From: Xylophilus rhododendri
GTDB lineage: Bacteria; Pseudomonadota; Gammaproteobacteria; Burkholderiales; Burkholderiaceae_C
NCBI RefSeq assembly: GCF_009906855.1
Contig: NZ_CP047650.1
Location: 2,294,001 to 2,358,000 of the forward strand
Length of the DNA stretch: 64,000 nucleotides
Direction: 5' to 3'
The position numbers were made by a program, and so were the translations under genes. The notes below the pieces were generated by a model, which was not told the origin of the DNA, ran no database searches, and saw only the letters and a program-made list of their open reading frames with translations. The first letter of the stretch is position 1. Every line of letters starts with the position of its first letter. Shown piece by piece: positions 46,149-55,600 of this stretch.

Positions 46149-46922
46149 ATGGACCTCACCGACATCCCCCTGAACCAACCCGGCGACGGCAGCGCCCTGC
46201 CCTCCCCCGTGCCGGGCGAAGCCGAGATGCGCCGCGACCTCGCGGCCCTCTACCGGCTGGTGGCGCACTTCCGCATGACGGACCTGATCGACACCCACAT
46301 CAGCGCGCGGGTGCCCGGCCCCGAGAACCATTTCCTGATCAACCGCTACGGCGTGCTCTTCCACGAGATGCGGCCGCAGGACCTGGTCAAGATCGACACC
46401 GACGGCCGGCCGGTGGACCCGGGCGATCCGGAGACCACCAACCGCGTCAACGCCGCCGGCTTCACCATCCACTCGGCCATCCACATGGCGCGCCACGACC
46501 TGGCCTGCGTGATCCACACCCACACGGCCGACGGCATGGCGATCTCCTGCCGCAAGAGCGGGCTGCTGCCCATCACCCAGCATGCGCTGCGCTTCTACAA
46601 CCGGCTGGGCTACCACGCTTACGAGGGCATCGCGCTGGACCTGGAGGAACGCGACCGGCTGGTGGCCGACCTGGGCCCGCACAAGGCCATGGTGCTGCGC
46701 AACCACGGCCTGCTGGCCGCGGGCGCGACGGTGGCCGAGGCCTTCGTCAACCTGTACTACCTGGAACGCGCCTGCCAGGCGCAGGTGAAGGCGACGATGG
46801 GCGGCGAGGAGCTGGTCTACCCCTCGCCCGAGGTCTGCGAACGCACGGCCCGCCAGTACGAGCGGCCGACCGCGCCGGCCTATTGCCAGCGGGTGTGGAA
46901 CGCGGCGCTGCGGCTGATCTAG
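46149..46922 (+). CDS. Class II aldolase/adducin family protein
   Basis: 257 residues. Zinc-binding His residues in VIHTHTADGMAIS and a third in LRNHGLLAAGATVAEAF, with THISARVPGPENHFLINRYGVLFHEM near the N-terminus. The family contains fuculose/rhamnulose-phosphate aldolases, L-ribulose-phosphate epimerase and aldolase-fold decarboxylases; this subgroup is annotated broadly and the substrate cannot be told. The gene is preceded by GGAG (46140-46143) 5 bases before the ATG and converges with the RidA-like gene, sharing four bases at the stops. Confidence 0.88.
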   Translation: MDLTDIPLNQPGDGSALPSPVPGEAEMRRDLAALYRLVAHFRMTDLIDTHISARVPGPENHFLINRYGVLFHEMRPQDLVKIDTDGRPVDPGDPETTNRVNAAGFTIHSAIHMARHDLACVIHTHTADGMAISCRKSGLLPITQHALRFYNRLGYHAYEGIALDLEERDRLVADLGPHKAMVLRNHGLLAAGATVAEAFVNLYYLERACQAQVKATMGGEELVYPSPEVCERTARQYERPTAPAYCQRVWNAALRLI

Positions 46923-47401
46923 GGAAGCAGCGCGTCGAGCTCCAGCTCGATGAAGGCGCCGTCGGGCAGGCCGGGCACGCCGACCGCCGTGCGGGCGGGG
47001 CGGGGGGCGTCGGGCCAGGCGGTGCTCAGCACTTGCGAAGCGGCATCGAGCACCGCCGTGTGGGCCGTGAAATCGTCGGAGCAACGCACGAAGCCGCGCA
47101 AGCGGTTCACCGATAGCTCCGCTGGCAGGGCGCCGCCGCAAGCGCTCTGCACGGCCGCCAGCACATTGAGCATGGCGACCCGCGCCGCCGCCCGCGCGGG
47201 CTCCAGGCTATCGCCCGGCATGCAGCGGCCCACGATGGCCATGCCGTCGATGCGGCAGGTCTGGCCGCTGATGGTGAGCTGCCGTCCACCACCCGGCAGG
47301 GGCTGGAGGTGGAAAGGCGCGTAGTCCCCGCGCGGCCGGGGCGGCGCGGGCAGGCGATGGCCGGCCGCCGCCAGCCGCTGTTCCGGCGTCGAAGGGCTCA
47401 C
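46919..47401 (-). CDS. RidA (YjgF/YER057c/UK114) family protein
   Basis: 160 residues from a GTG at 47401, overlapping the PhzF stop by 4 bases (GTGA). Features are ISGQTCRIDG, the trimer-interface region, ALDAASQVLSTAWPD and the Arg-containing RPARTAVGVPGLPDGAFIELELDAL. This longer subgroup resembles the YjgH-like/RutC-type relatives rather than the ~130-residue housekeeping RidA. Members hydrolyse reactive enamine/imine intermediates. Its genes sit with PhzF and a binding protein, suggesting amino-acid-derived substrates. Confidence 0.85.
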   Translation of the reverse strand: MSPSTPEQRLAAAGHRLPAPPRPRGDYAPFHLQPLPGGGRQLTISGQTCRIDGMAIVGRCMPGDSLEPARAAARVAMLNVLAAVQSACGGALPAELSVNRLRGFVRCSDDFTAHTAVLDAASQVLSTAWPDAPRPARTAVGVPGLPDGAFIELELDALLP

Positions 47402-48321
47402 GCCCTGCCGCCCCAGGCGACCCGGCCGCTGAGCCAGCAGCCGGCCGAAGCACCGTCCGCCGCGAACCGGGCCCGCACCTCGATGGCCGAGGGCCGGCCC
47501 ATGGCATCGCCCTGGCGCACGGTGCACACCACCGGCGCCTGCGCCGAGCCCACGGCGATCGCACCGGTGCCGGCCAGGTGGCCCCACAAGGCGGCGGCGG
47601 CGATGCCGGTGGCGGCGTCCTCGGGGTAGCCGGAGGACTTGGGGAACTGGCGTGCCGCCACCACCGGCTCGCCGGTGGCGCTGCTGTCGGCCAGGGCGTA
47701 GGGATAGAGGCCGGTCGAATCGATGGACGCGCACAACGCCTCCATGGCCGCGAAGTCGGGTTGCAGCGCATCCAGCGCGGCCACGTCGGGCATCCGCACC
47801 AGGGTCTTGACGCGGCTGGTGCAGGCATTGGTCATCTCGGGCAGCGACCCGTCCGGCAGGCCCAGCACCCGGGCGATGCGGCGGCGCGCCTCGTCCGGCA
47901 GCGGCTCGGTGCGCACGGCGGGCTGCGAGATCCACACCCGCTCCGCGGCCGCATCCCACTCGATATCGACCAGGCCGCTCAGCGTCTCGACCCGGGCGGT
48001 GCGGGTTCGCCAGCGGCCCCACTGGCGCAGCGCCCACAACGTGCCCACGGTGGCATGGCCGCACATCTCCATCTCGTGCTGCGGCACGAAGAAACGCAGG
48101 CGCCAGTCCGCATCGGCGCTGGCGGGCGCCAGCACGAAGGCCGATTCGTGGCCGGTGGCATGGGCGATGGCCTGCATGTCCTGCGAACTGAGCGCCGCGG
48201 CATCGGCCACCAGGGGCACCGGATTGCCGCCGCCGGGGCCGCCCAGGAAGACATCGACCGTGCGCAGTTCGCCGGCCGCGGGCGCCACGGCCGGATTGGT
48301 GATGACGAGCGGCTCAGTCAA
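47398..48321 (-). CDS. PhzF family isomerase/epimerase
   Basis: 307 residues using a TTG at 48321; a GTG at 48288 is an alternative. Catalytic Glu in GHESAFVL (E59), ligand region MEMCGHATVGTLWAL and the C-terminal VGSAQAPVVCTVRQGDAMGRPSAIEV. PhzF proteins are diaminopimelate epimerase-fold enzymes; only a few make phenazines, and no other phz genes are here. The gene overlaps both neighbours, so SBP, PhzF and RidA are one operon. Confidence 0.88.
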   Translation of the reverse strand: MTEPLVITNPAVAPAAGELRTVDVFLGGPGGGNPVPLVADAAALSSQDMQAIAHATGHESAFVLAPASADADWRLRFFVPQHEMEMCGHATVGTLWALRQWGRWRTRTARVETLSGLVDIEWDAAAERVWISQPAVRTEPLPDEARRRIARVLGLPDGSLPEMTNACTSRVKTLVRMPDVAALDALQPDFAAMEALCASIDSTGLYPYALADSSATGEPVVAARQFPKSSGYPEDAATGIAAAALWGHLAGTGAIAVGSAQAPVVCTVRQGDAMGRPSAIEVRARFAADGASAGCWLSGRVAWGGRA

Positions 48322-49336
48322 TCGTGGCTCCCACGGCCTTGGCGATGCGGCCCCAGTACGGAATATCGGCCGCGACGGCCGCCTTCAGCTCGGCCGGCGT
48401 GCCGGGCCGGGCATTGATGCCCTTGGCCGCGAAATCCGCCGCCACGGCGCGGTCGCCCAGCACCTTGTTGAGGGCCAGGTTGAAGCGCTCCACCACCGGC
48501 GCCGGCGTGCCCTTGGGAAAGGCCACGCCGTACCAGAGCGATTGCGTGAAGTTGGGGATGCCCTGCTGCTGGAAGGTCGGCACCCCGGCCAGCAGCGCGT
48601 TGGGCGCGGTGGTGGCCACCGCCGTCAGCTTGCCGCTGCGGATATAGGGCACCAGGCCGGCCGGGTTGTCGAACATCAGCTGCACCTGGCCGCCCATCAG
48701 GTCGGTGTAGGCCGGCGCCGCGCCGCGGTAAGGCACATGCACCAGCGGCAGGCCTGCGTAGGACTTGAACTGCTCGCCCAGCAGGTGCGACACCGTGCCC
48801 GCGCCGACCGAGGCGAAGCTGTACTGCTGCGGGTTCTGCCGCAGCGTGGCGATCAGCGATTTCACATCCGTGCCCGCCACCGCCGGGTTGGTCGCCAGCA
48901 CATAAGGCGAGGTGCCGATGAAACCCGCATAGACGAAATCGCGCAGCGGGTCGTAGGGCAGGCGCGGATAGACACTCACGCTGACCGCATGGGTGCTGGT
49001 GGTGGCCAGCACCGCCGTGTAGCCGTCCGGCGCCGCCTTGGCCACGAAGGCCGAGCCGATGGTGCCGCCGGCACCGCCCCGGTTGTCGATCACGATGGGC
49101 TGGCCCAGCTCCTTCTGCAGCTGAGGCTGGATCCCGCGGATGGCCATGTCGGTGCCGCCGCCGGCCGGAAAGGGCACGACGATGGTGATGGGCCGGCTGG
49201 GCCAGACCTCAGCGGCCGAAACGATGGCCGGCGCGAACGCGGCCAGCAGGCCCAGGGCGGCTGTCGCCCGGACGGCGGCGCGTCGCCGGGGATGCGGCAG
49301 GGGGATGGAAAGGGTCACGGGAACCTCGGCAGGCAT
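48314..49336 (-). CDS. Bug-type tripartite tricarboxylate transporter substrate-binding protein
   Basis: 340 residues from the ATG at 49336. Signal peptide with RRRAAVRATAALGLLAAFAPAIVSA, then mature WPSRPITIVVPFPAGGGTDMAIRGIQ (the Bug family PFxPGGxxD loop), DNRGGAGGTIGSAFVAKAAPDGYT and the C-terminal NFTQSLWYGVAFPKGTPAPVVERF. Bug proteins bind small carboxylates in the periplasm; Burkholderiales carry dozens. No TctA/TctB genes are next to it, so it may act as an orphan sensor or share a transporter. First gene of the SBP-PhzF-RidA operon. Confidence 0.92.
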   Translation of the reverse strand: MPAEVPVTLSIPLPHPRRRAAVRATAALGLLAAFAPAIVSAAEVWPSRPITIVVPFPAGGGTDMAIRGIQPQLQKELGQPIVIDNRGGAGGTIGSAFVAKAAPDGYTAVLATTSTHAVSVSVYPRLPYDPLRDFVYAGFIGTSPYVLATNPAVAGTDVKSLIATLRQNPQQYSFASVGAGTVSHLLGEQFKSYAGLPLVHVPYRGAAPAYTDLMGGQVQLMFDNPAGLVPYIRSGKLTAVATTAPNALLAGVPTFQQQGIPNFTQSLWYGVAFPKGTPAPVVERFNLALNKVLGDRAVAADFAAKGINARPGTPAELKAAVAADIPYWGRIAKAVGATID

Positions 49337-49428
49337 GAAGATGGCCCATGCTAGGAGCCGCCCCCCGCAGCCGCGAACCGGAACGCGACGGCGCGCCAAC
49401 CGATTTGCGACGCTGCCGGCGGCCCGCC

Positions 49429-50202
49429 TCAGGCCGGCACTTCGCGCAGCAGCCGGGTCAGGTGCCCGCTGTGGGTGAAACAGAGCTGCTGGCTGACCAA
49501 CGAAGGCGGCACACCGCGCGCCAGCAGCTCGCGCGCCCGGGCGGCGAGCAGCCGGCGGCGGATCGCCACCGGGCTGGTCCCCAGCTCGATGGCGCAGGCG
49601 CGCTGCAGCTGGCGCGCCGACACGCCCAGCACCTCGGCCACGGCCTCCACGGTGGGCATGCCGGTCTCCTCGTCCAGCGCGTCGGCGTAGCGGTCGAGCA
49701 TGCGCTGCGACAGCAGGCCGTCCTGCGCGCGCGTCGAAACTTCCTGCCCGGGCAGTTCGCCTCGTGCCGTCAACTGGGCCACCAGGGCATGCACCAGCGG
49801 CTCGCCCACACGCGGCGCCAGGGTGGGCGACGCCAGGGCTTCGAGCATGGCGAAGGCCGCGCCGTCGAGCCGCACCACACCGAAGCGGGTGGCGCGCCCC
49901 AATAGCTCGGGCCGCAGGTACAGCTCGCCATGGCGCTGCCGCAGCGCCCGCGAACGCGTGCTGTGGGCGGCCGAAGCCGGCAGCAGCAAGGCGGTATGGC
50001 GCACCAGCTGCAGGGCCTGCGGCGCGGCACCGGGCTCGGCCACCCAGCGGCTGTCGAGCGCACCCAGCTGCGGCCACAGCAGCATGGCGCAGTCGTGCAT
50101 GTGCCAGTCGAAGCGGTAATGCGGCTGGCGGCTCTGCCGCAGGGCGAAGCCCTGCTCGGCCGTCACCGCGAGCTTGGATGAGAGGGGAACGGTTCGGTCC
50201 AT
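49429..50202 (-). CDS. AraC-family transcriptional regulator
   Basis: 257 residues from the ATG at 50202 (MDRTVPLSSKLAV). N-terminal cupin-like sensing part with HYRFDWHMHDCAML, C-terminal AraC HTH: first helix PTVEAVAEVLGVSARQLQRAC, second LVSQQLCFTHSGHLTRLLREV. It sits upstream of the Bug-PhzF-RidA operon on the same strand and may control it. Confidence 0.85.
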   Translation of the reverse strand: MDRTVPLSSKLAVTAEQGFALRQSRQPHYRFDWHMHDCAMLLWPQLGALDSRWVAEPGAAPQALQLVRHTALLLPASAAHSTRSRALRQRHGELYLRPELLGRATRFGVVRLDGAAFAMLEALASPTLAPRVGEPLVHALVAQLTARGELPGQEVSTRAQDGLLSQRMLDRYADALDEETGMPTVEAVAEVLGVSARQLQRACAIELGTSPVAIRRRLLAARARELLARGVPPSLVSQQLCFTHSGHLTRLLREVPA

Positions 50203-50264
50203 GGCAATCCTGTGGCTGCGTGGACCGGGCAAGCGAATTTCAGGCCATGCCGCCCTTGCGGGGG

Positions 50265-51356
50265 CTAGACGTTGAACAGGAAGTTCATCACGTCGCCATC
50301 CTTGACGACGTATTCCTTGCCTTCGCTGCGCATCTTGCCCGCGTCCTTGGCGCCCTGCTCGCCCTTGTAGGCGATGAAGTCGTCGAAGGCGATCGTCTGG
50401 GCGCGGATGTAGCCGCGCTCGAAGTCGCCGTGGATCACGCCGGCGGCCTGCGGACCGGTATCGCCGATGCGGATGGTCCAGGCGCGCACTTCCTTCACGC
50501 CGGCGGTGAAGTAGGTCTGCAGGCCCAGCAGCTTGAAGGCGGCGCGCACCAGGCGGTTCAGGCCCGGCTCCTCCTGGCCGATCTCGGCCAGGAACATCTT
50601 CTTGTCCTCGTCGTCCATGTCGGCGAGTTCGGCTTCGATCTTGGCGCAGATCGCCACCACCGGCGCGTTCTGCTTGGCCGCGTACTCGCGCAGGCGGTCG
50701 AGGTAGGGGTTGTTCTCGAAACCGTCCTCGGCCACGTTGCCGACGAACATCGCCGGCTTGGCGGTGATCAGGGTGAAGGACTTCACCAGCGGCAGCTCTT
50801 CCTTGGTGAACTCCAGCGCGCGCACCGGGATGTTCTCGTTGAGCGCGGCCTGGCAGCGCTCGAGCAGGCCGACGAGCTTCTGCGCGTCCTTGTCGCCGGA
50901 GCGGGCCACCTTGGTGTGGCGGTGCAGGGCCTTGTCCACGGTGGACAGGTCGGCCAGGCACAGCTCGGTCTGGATGACCTCGATGTCCGAGATCGGATCG
51001 ACCCGGCCGGCCACGTGGATCACGTTGTCGTCGTCGAAGCAGCGCACCACGTTGACGGTGGCGTCGGTCTCGCGGATGTGGGCCAGGAACTTGTTGCCCA
51101 GGCCTTCGCCGGTACTGGCACCGGCCACCAGGCCAGCGATGTCCACGAACTCCACGATGGCCGGCACGATGCGCTCGGGCTCGACGATGGCCGAGAGCTG
51201 CGCCAGGCGCGGATCGGGCACTTCCACCACGCCCACATTGGGCTCGATGGTGCAGAAGGGATAGTTCTCGGCGGCGATGCCGGCCTTGGTCAGGGCGTTG
51301 AACAGGGTGGACTTGCCGACGTTGGGCAGGCCCACGATGCCGCATTGGAGGCTCAT
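50265..51356 (-). CDS. ychF: Redox-regulated ATPase YchF (Obg-like)
   Basis: 363 residues, the normal length. OBG-type G domain with P-loop [16 protein letters not shown]3 [17 protein letters not shown] and a TGS C-terminal domain ([36 protein letters not shown]). YchF is a universally conserved ATPase that binds the ribosome and is linked to oxidative-stress response. ATG at 51356 gives [12 protein letters not shown]. Confidence 0.97.
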   Translation of the reverse strand: MSLQCGIVGLPNVGKSTLFNALTKAGIAAENYPFCTIEPNVGVVEVPDPRLAQLSAIVEPERIVPAIVEFVDIAGLVAGASTGEGLGNKFLAHIRETDATVNVVRCFDDDNVIHVAGRVDPISDIEVIQTELCLADLSTVDKALHRHTKVARSGDKDAQKLVGLLERCQAALNENIPVRALEFTKEELPLVKSFTLITAKPAMFVGNVAEDGFENNPYLDRLREYAAKQNAPVVAICAKIEAELADMDDEDKKMFLAEIGQEEPGLNRLVRAAFKLLGLQTYFTAGVKEVRAWTIRIGDTGPQAAGVIHGDFERGYIRAQTIAFDDFIAYKGEQGAKDAGKMRSEGKEYVVKDGDVMNFLFNV

Positions 51357-51644
51357 GGAAATTCCTTGTTGATCGACTCCCCGCACACGCCCGGGCCCGG
51401 GCATGCAGACCGCGGCGCCTGGTCCGCGGTTCATGCGCCGGATTGGCTGGCAATAAAAAGCGCGGAAGGGGATCGGCGCGATGAGGTGTTGGCCCTCGAT
51501 CCGCCGGAAATCGTTGGGGCCGATTGTATTGAGGTCGATCCCGGGCGCCGAACCTACCCTTTTTTACCTCGACGCCGAACGACATCCAGCGGGAAATGCA
51601 CCTACGCTCAACGCCCGACAAATGCTTGCCCGAGGCAGCAGCCG
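51357..51644. promoter_or_regulatory. Divergent intergenic region between ychF and the glycosyltransferase
   Basis: 288 bases. It contains AATAAAAAG near 51452 and a TTGTATTGAG near 51524 that could be part of a promoter reading right. The stretch of T (51555-51562, CCCTTTTTTACC) is not preceded by a clear hairpin. No gene is evident. Confidence 0.3.
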
Positions 51645-52874
51645 ATGTTTTCAAAGATCCGCACCTCGCCGCCGATCGCGCCCCGCTCACGACCCGCCGA
51701 CCCGCCCGGCATCCCCCATCGAGCCCTTGCGGCCGATGGCGCCGCGGCCCGCAAAAGCGCCCGCGGCGGATTCATCTACCTGGCCTGCCCGTGGACCGAC
51801 AAGGGCGGCGGCATGTTCAAGGTCGCCGATTACCTGATCCAGGCCCAGGCACCTCGGCAAGCGACGGGCGCGGCGCAACTGCGGCCGCTGGATACCCGCG
51901 GTTCGCGCGGCGCGGTGTTCTCGATCTGGGTATGCATGGGCGCGCTGGTCCGGCTGGTGCGCGGGCGCGGCCAGGGCCTTCGCGGGGTTCACGTCAACAT
52001 GGCCGAGCGCCTGAGCCTGCTGCGCAAGAGCCTGGTCCTGATCGTCTGCCGGATGCTGGGCATTCCCTCGGTGCTGCACCTGCATGCGGCACAGCTGCAC
52101 CACTTCTACCGGCGCCTGCCCACGGCGCTGCAGGCGCCGTTGCGCTGGGTGTTTTCGCTGCCGGCCTGCGTGGTGGTGCTCGGCGAGAGCGCGCGCGGCT
52201 TCGTGGTGGATGAGTTGAAGGTGGCGCCGGACAAGGTCGAGATCGTCATCAACGGCGTGCCGCGGCCGACGGCGGCCCGGCGGGAGCCCGGGCCCGGCCG
52301 CAGGCAGCAGCTGCTGTTCCTGGGCAGCGACTGGCAACGCAAGGGCCTGTTCGACCTGCTGCCGGCGCTGGCCCGCGCGGGGCTGGGCCCCGCACAGGTC
52401 GAACTGGTCATCGCCGGCCACGGCGATATCGAAGCCTGCCGGCGCAAGGCGCGCGCCTGCGGTGTCGAGGCGCTGCTGCGCTTCGAGGGATGGGCCGACC
52501 AGGCCAAGGCCGCCGCCCTGCTCGCGCAGGCCGACGCGCTGGTGCTGCCCTCCCACGACGAAGGCCTGCCCCTGGTCATCCTGGAGGCCCTGGCCAATGG
52601 CGTGGCGGTGGTGTGCACGCCGGTCGGCGAGATCGCCTCGGTGCTGACCGACGGCGTGGATGCCTGCTTTGTGACACCGGGCGACATCGGCAGCATTGCC
52701 GACGGCCTCTGCCGGGTCTTGCGCGATGAAGCCTTCCGGCTGCGCCTGGAACGGCGGGGCCGGCAGCTCCACGAACAGCAGTTCTCCATTGGCCGCTTCT
52801 TCGCGCGCATCGCCCAGATCCATCGCCGGCATTTCGGCGTGTCCGCGGCGCCCGGAAAAGGATCGCGGCCATGA
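51645..52874 (+). CDS. GT4-family glycosyltransferase
   Basis: 409 residues from the ATG at 51645. N-terminal ~40 residues are Pro/Arg-rich; the fold starts at GGFIYLACPWTDKGGGMFKVA. The C-terminal Rossmann domain has LLFLGSDWQRKGLFDLLPALA, FEGWADQAKAAALLAQADALVLPSHDEGLPLVILEALANGVAVVCTPVGE split as the family's EX7E region (the two Glu of EGLPLVILE). GT-B, probably retaining, uses a nucleotide sugar on a lipid-linked or glycan acceptor at the cytoplasmic face. Stop overlaps the next ATG (ATGA), so three genes form one operon. Confidence 0.88.
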   Translation: MFSKIRTSPPIAPRSRPADPPGIPHRALAADGAAARKSARGGFIYLACPWTDKGGGMFKVADYLIQAQAPRQATGAAQLRPLDTRGSRGAVFSIWVCMGALVRLVRGRGQGLRGVHVNMAERLSLLRKSLVLIVCRMLGIPSVLHLHAAQLHHFYRRLPTALQAPLRWVFSLPACVVVLGESARGFVVDELKVAPDKVEIVINGVPRPTAARREPGPGRRQQLLFLGSDWQRKGLFDLLPALARAGLGPAQVELVIAGHGDIEACRRKARACGVEALLRFEGWADQAKAAALLAQADALVLPSHDEGLPLVILEALANGVAVVCTPVGEIASVLTDGVDACFVTPGDIGSIADGLCRVLRDEAFRLRLERRGRQLHEQQFSIGRFFARIAQIHRRHFGVSAAPGKGSRP

Positions 52875-54571
52875 TCATCGAGGCCAGCTCCGTGGCGGAC
52901 GGCACGCAGCTCGAAACCGATATCTGCATCGTGGGCGCCGGCATCGCCGGCATCTCGATGGCCTTGCGGCTGGCCGCCAGAGGCCGGCGCATCCTGCTGC
53001 TGGAATCGGGTCATCTCGGCTACGACGAAGCCACCCAGGCGCTCTACCGGGGCAGCGTGGCCGACGAGAACCTGCACAGCCCGCCCGACAAATACCGCCA
53101 GCGCCGCTTCGGCGGTGCATCGGCCATCTGGGGCGGGCGCTGCATGCCCTTCGATCCGCTCGATTTCGATGCGCGCCCCCATGTGCCGCACAGCGGCTGG
53201 CCGATCGGCTACGAGACGCTGGAGCCCTACTACCGCGACGCCAACCGCCTGGCCGAGGCCGGCACCTTCGAATACGACGCGGAGCGCGCTTTCGGCCCCG
53301 AGGCCGCGCCGATGATCCGCGGCTTTGGCAGCGAAGTGCTGCGCACCGATGGCATCGAGCGGTTCTCCTGCCCCACGAACTTCGCCGCGCGCTACCGGCA
53401 GCGGCTGGAGCTGGCCGACGACATCCAGGTTCTGCTGGGAGCCAACTGCACCGGCATCGGCCTGGATGCGGCCGGCACCAGGGTGCGCGGCGTCGAGGTC
53501 GCCACCCTGGCGGGCCGGCGCTTTTGCGTGACGCCGCGCCAGACGGTGCTGGCCATGGGCGGGCTGGAAACCGCGCGGCTGCTGCTGGCCTCGCGCGACG
53601 TGGTCCCGGCGGGCATCGGCAACCAGCACGACGTCGTGGGCCGCTACTACATGTGCCATATCGCGGGCAACGTGGGCACGCTGGCCGTGCAGGGCGAACC
53701 CGACCGGGTGCGCCACGGCTACGAACGCTCGCCCGAGGGCATCTACTGCCGCCGCCGCCTGAGCCTGACGGCGGCCGAGCAGTCCCGTCTGGGCGTGGCC
53801 AACATGGTGGCGCGCCTGCATTTCCCGCGCATCACCGATCCGGCGCACGGCAGCGCGGTGCTGTCGGGCCTGTTCATGGCCCGCCAGCTGATCAGCTACG
53901 AATACGGCAAACGCCTCAAGGACAGCGCGCCGCAGAGTCTGTCCAGCCGTGCCCGCCACCTGTGGAACATCGTGAGCGGCCCGCTCGATACCAGCGGCTT
54001 CCTGTGGCACTGGCTCACCCGGCGCAGCCTGGCGGTACGCAAGTTCCCCTCGGTGATCCTGCGCAACCGGCACAACCGCTTCAGCCTGGAAGTGCACGGC
54101 GAGCAGATGCCCCACCCCGACAGCCGGGTCACGCTGGGTGACGAAGTCGATGCGCTCGGCATGCCCCGGATCCGGATCGACTGGCGCTACAGCCCCGCCG
54201 ATATCGAGAGCGTGCGCAACACCCTGAAGGCATTCCAGCGCGAGTTCGCCCGCAGCGGCATCGCCAGCTTCGACTACGACGACCGCCAGCTCGAACAGGA
54301 CCTGACCCGGTTCGGCGCCTACGGCGGCCATCACATCGGCACCGCACGCATGGGGCTGGACCCGCGCAGCAGCGTGGTGGATGCCAACTGCAAGGTGCAT
54401 TCGGTGGGCAATCTGTTCATTGCCGGCAGCGCGGTCTTCCCCACATCGAGCCAGGCCAACCCCACGCTGACGCTGCTCGCGCTTTCGCTGCGGTTGGCCG
54501 ATCACCTGGCACCGCCGGCCCGGGCCGATGCAGGCATCCGCGGGGCAAGGGCCCGGGCGGTGGCGACATGA
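52871..54571 (+). CDS. GMC-family FAD oxidoreductase
   Basis: 566 residues. FAD Rossmann motif DICIVGAGIAGISMALRLAARG at the N-terminus and the glucose-methanol-choline C-terminal signature: GGHHIGTARMG, DANCKVHSVGNLFIAGSAVFPTSSQANPTLT with the conserved His/Asn catalytic region. The start overlaps the glycosyltransferase stop and its stop overlaps the epimerase start. GMC enzymes oxidise alcohols or sugars; within this operon it probably oxidises the glycan or the sugar-linked product. No signal peptide, so cytoplasmic. Confidence 0.88.
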   Translation: MIIEASSVADGTQLETDICIVGAGIAGISMALRLAARGRRILLLESGHLGYDEATQALYRGSVADENLHSPPDKYRQRRFGGASAIWGGRCMPFDPLDFDARPHVPHSGWPIGYETLEPYYRDANRLAEAGTFEYDAERAFGPEAAPMIRGFGSEVLRTDGIERFSCPTNFAARYRQRLELADDIQVLLGANCTGIGLDAAGTRVRGVEVATLAGRRFCVTPRQTVLAMGGLETARLLLASRDVVPAGIGNQHDVVGRYYMCHIAGNVGTLAVQGEPDRVRHGYERSPEGIYCRRRLSLTAAEQSRLGVANMVARLHFPRITDPAHGSAVLSGLFMARQLISYEYGKRLKDSAPQSLSSRARHLWNIVSGPLDTSGFLWHWLTRRSLAVRKFPSVILRNRHNRFSLEVHGEQMPHPDSRVTLGDEVDALGMPRIRIDWRYSPADIESVRNTLKAFQREFARSGIASFDYDDRQLEQDLTRFGAYGGHHIGTARMGLDPRSSVVDANCKVHSVGNLFIAGSAVFPTSSQANPTLTLLALSLRLADHLAPPARADAGIRGARARAVAT

Positions 54572-55539
54572 AGGTGCTGATCCTGGGCGGATCCGGCCAT
54601 GTCGGCGGCCGGCTGTTCGAAGTGCTCGACCGCTTCGACGGCCTGCAGGCCTGGCGCGCGTCCCGCCAGCGCGGGGATGCGGCAAGGCGGTCGCTGCAGC
54701 TCGACACCCTCGATGCCGCCGGCCTGCGCCGCGTGCTGCCGGACTTCGACGGCGTCGTCAATTGCGTGGCCGGCAGCCCCGGCGCGATCGCCGAAGGCGC
54801 CCGCCTGCTGACGCAGGAGGCAGGGCGCAGCGCTTGCCGGGTGGTGCATCTGAGCAGCATGGCCGTCTACGGACATGCGGAAGGTGTGGTGCGCGAGGAC
54901 AGCCCGCTCGATCCAACACTCGGCTGGTATGCCGCCGCCAAGGTACAGGCCGAGGGCTTCGTCGCGGAGCTGGTGGCCCGGGGAGGCCAGGCGGTGATCC
55001 TGCGCCCGGGCTGCATCGCCGGCCCCGGCAGCCAGCTGTGGGTGGGCCGCATCGGCCGCTGGCTGCGCGCGGGACGCCTGGGCGACATCGGAGCGGCCGG
55101 CGACGGCTGGACCAATCTGGTCCATGTGGACGACGTCTGCCGCGCCATCGCCACATCGCTGCGGATGCCGCTCGCGCCCGCCAGTCCTGCGGTCTTCAAC
55201 CTGGCCTCGCCGGACAGCCCGCGCTGGGATGAATACTTCGTCGACCTGGGCGTGGCCATCGGCGCGACGCCGGTCCGGTGGCTCTCGGCACGCCGGGTGC
55301 GCCTGGATGCGATGTGCCTGGGTCCGCCGCTGAAGATCGCCGGCGAGCTGGCCGGCAAGCTCGGCATCGCCCCCGGCCGGCTGCCGGACGCGATCCCGCC
55401 TTCCCTGGTGCGCCACTGGGGACAGCAGATCCGCCTGGATGCCACGGCGGCGCGGGCGGCGCTGGGAATGCAATGGACGCCCTACCGGTCCATCCTGGAA
55501 GACAGCGCGGCCTGGGTTCGATCGAACCGGGAATGCTGA
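54568..55539 (+). CDS. NAD-dependent epimerase/dehydratase (extended SDR)
   Basis: 323 residues. NAD-binding GGSGHVGGRLFEV at the N-terminus, the catalytic YxxxK as YAAAKVQAEGF, Ser in LSSMAVYGHAEG, and ILRPGCIAGPGSQLW after it. The SDR family is typical of nucleotide-sugar epimerases, dehydratases and reductases. The ATGA overlap with the GMC gene makes GT, GMC oxidase and SDR a coupled three-gene unit. Confidence 0.88.
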   Translation: MKVLILGGSGHVGGRLFEVLDRFDGLQAWRASRQRGDAARRSLQLDTLDAAGLRRVLPDFDGVVNCVAGSPGAIAEGARLLTQEAGRSACRVVHLSSMAVYGHAEGVVREDSPLDPTLGWYAAAKVQAEGFVAELVARGGQAVILRPGCIAGPGSQLWVGRIGRWLRAGRLGDIGAAGDGWTNLVHVDDVCRAIATSLRMPLAPASPAVFNLASPDSPRWDEYFVDLGVAIGATPVRWLSARRVRLDAMCLGPPLKIAGELAGKLGIAPGRLPDAIPPSLVRHWGQQIRLDATAARAALGMQWTPYRSILEDSAAWVRSNREC

Positions 55540-55600
55540 GCGGGCGGATATCCGCGAGCCGCCACCAGGGCGGGACCGCAGACCTTCCTACAATGCAACG

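Noticed and set aside
47398..48321. Phenazine biosynthesis
   Set aside because: Only a PhzF-family protein is present; no phzA-E or phzG homologue is in the window, and PhzF homologues are widespread without phenazines.
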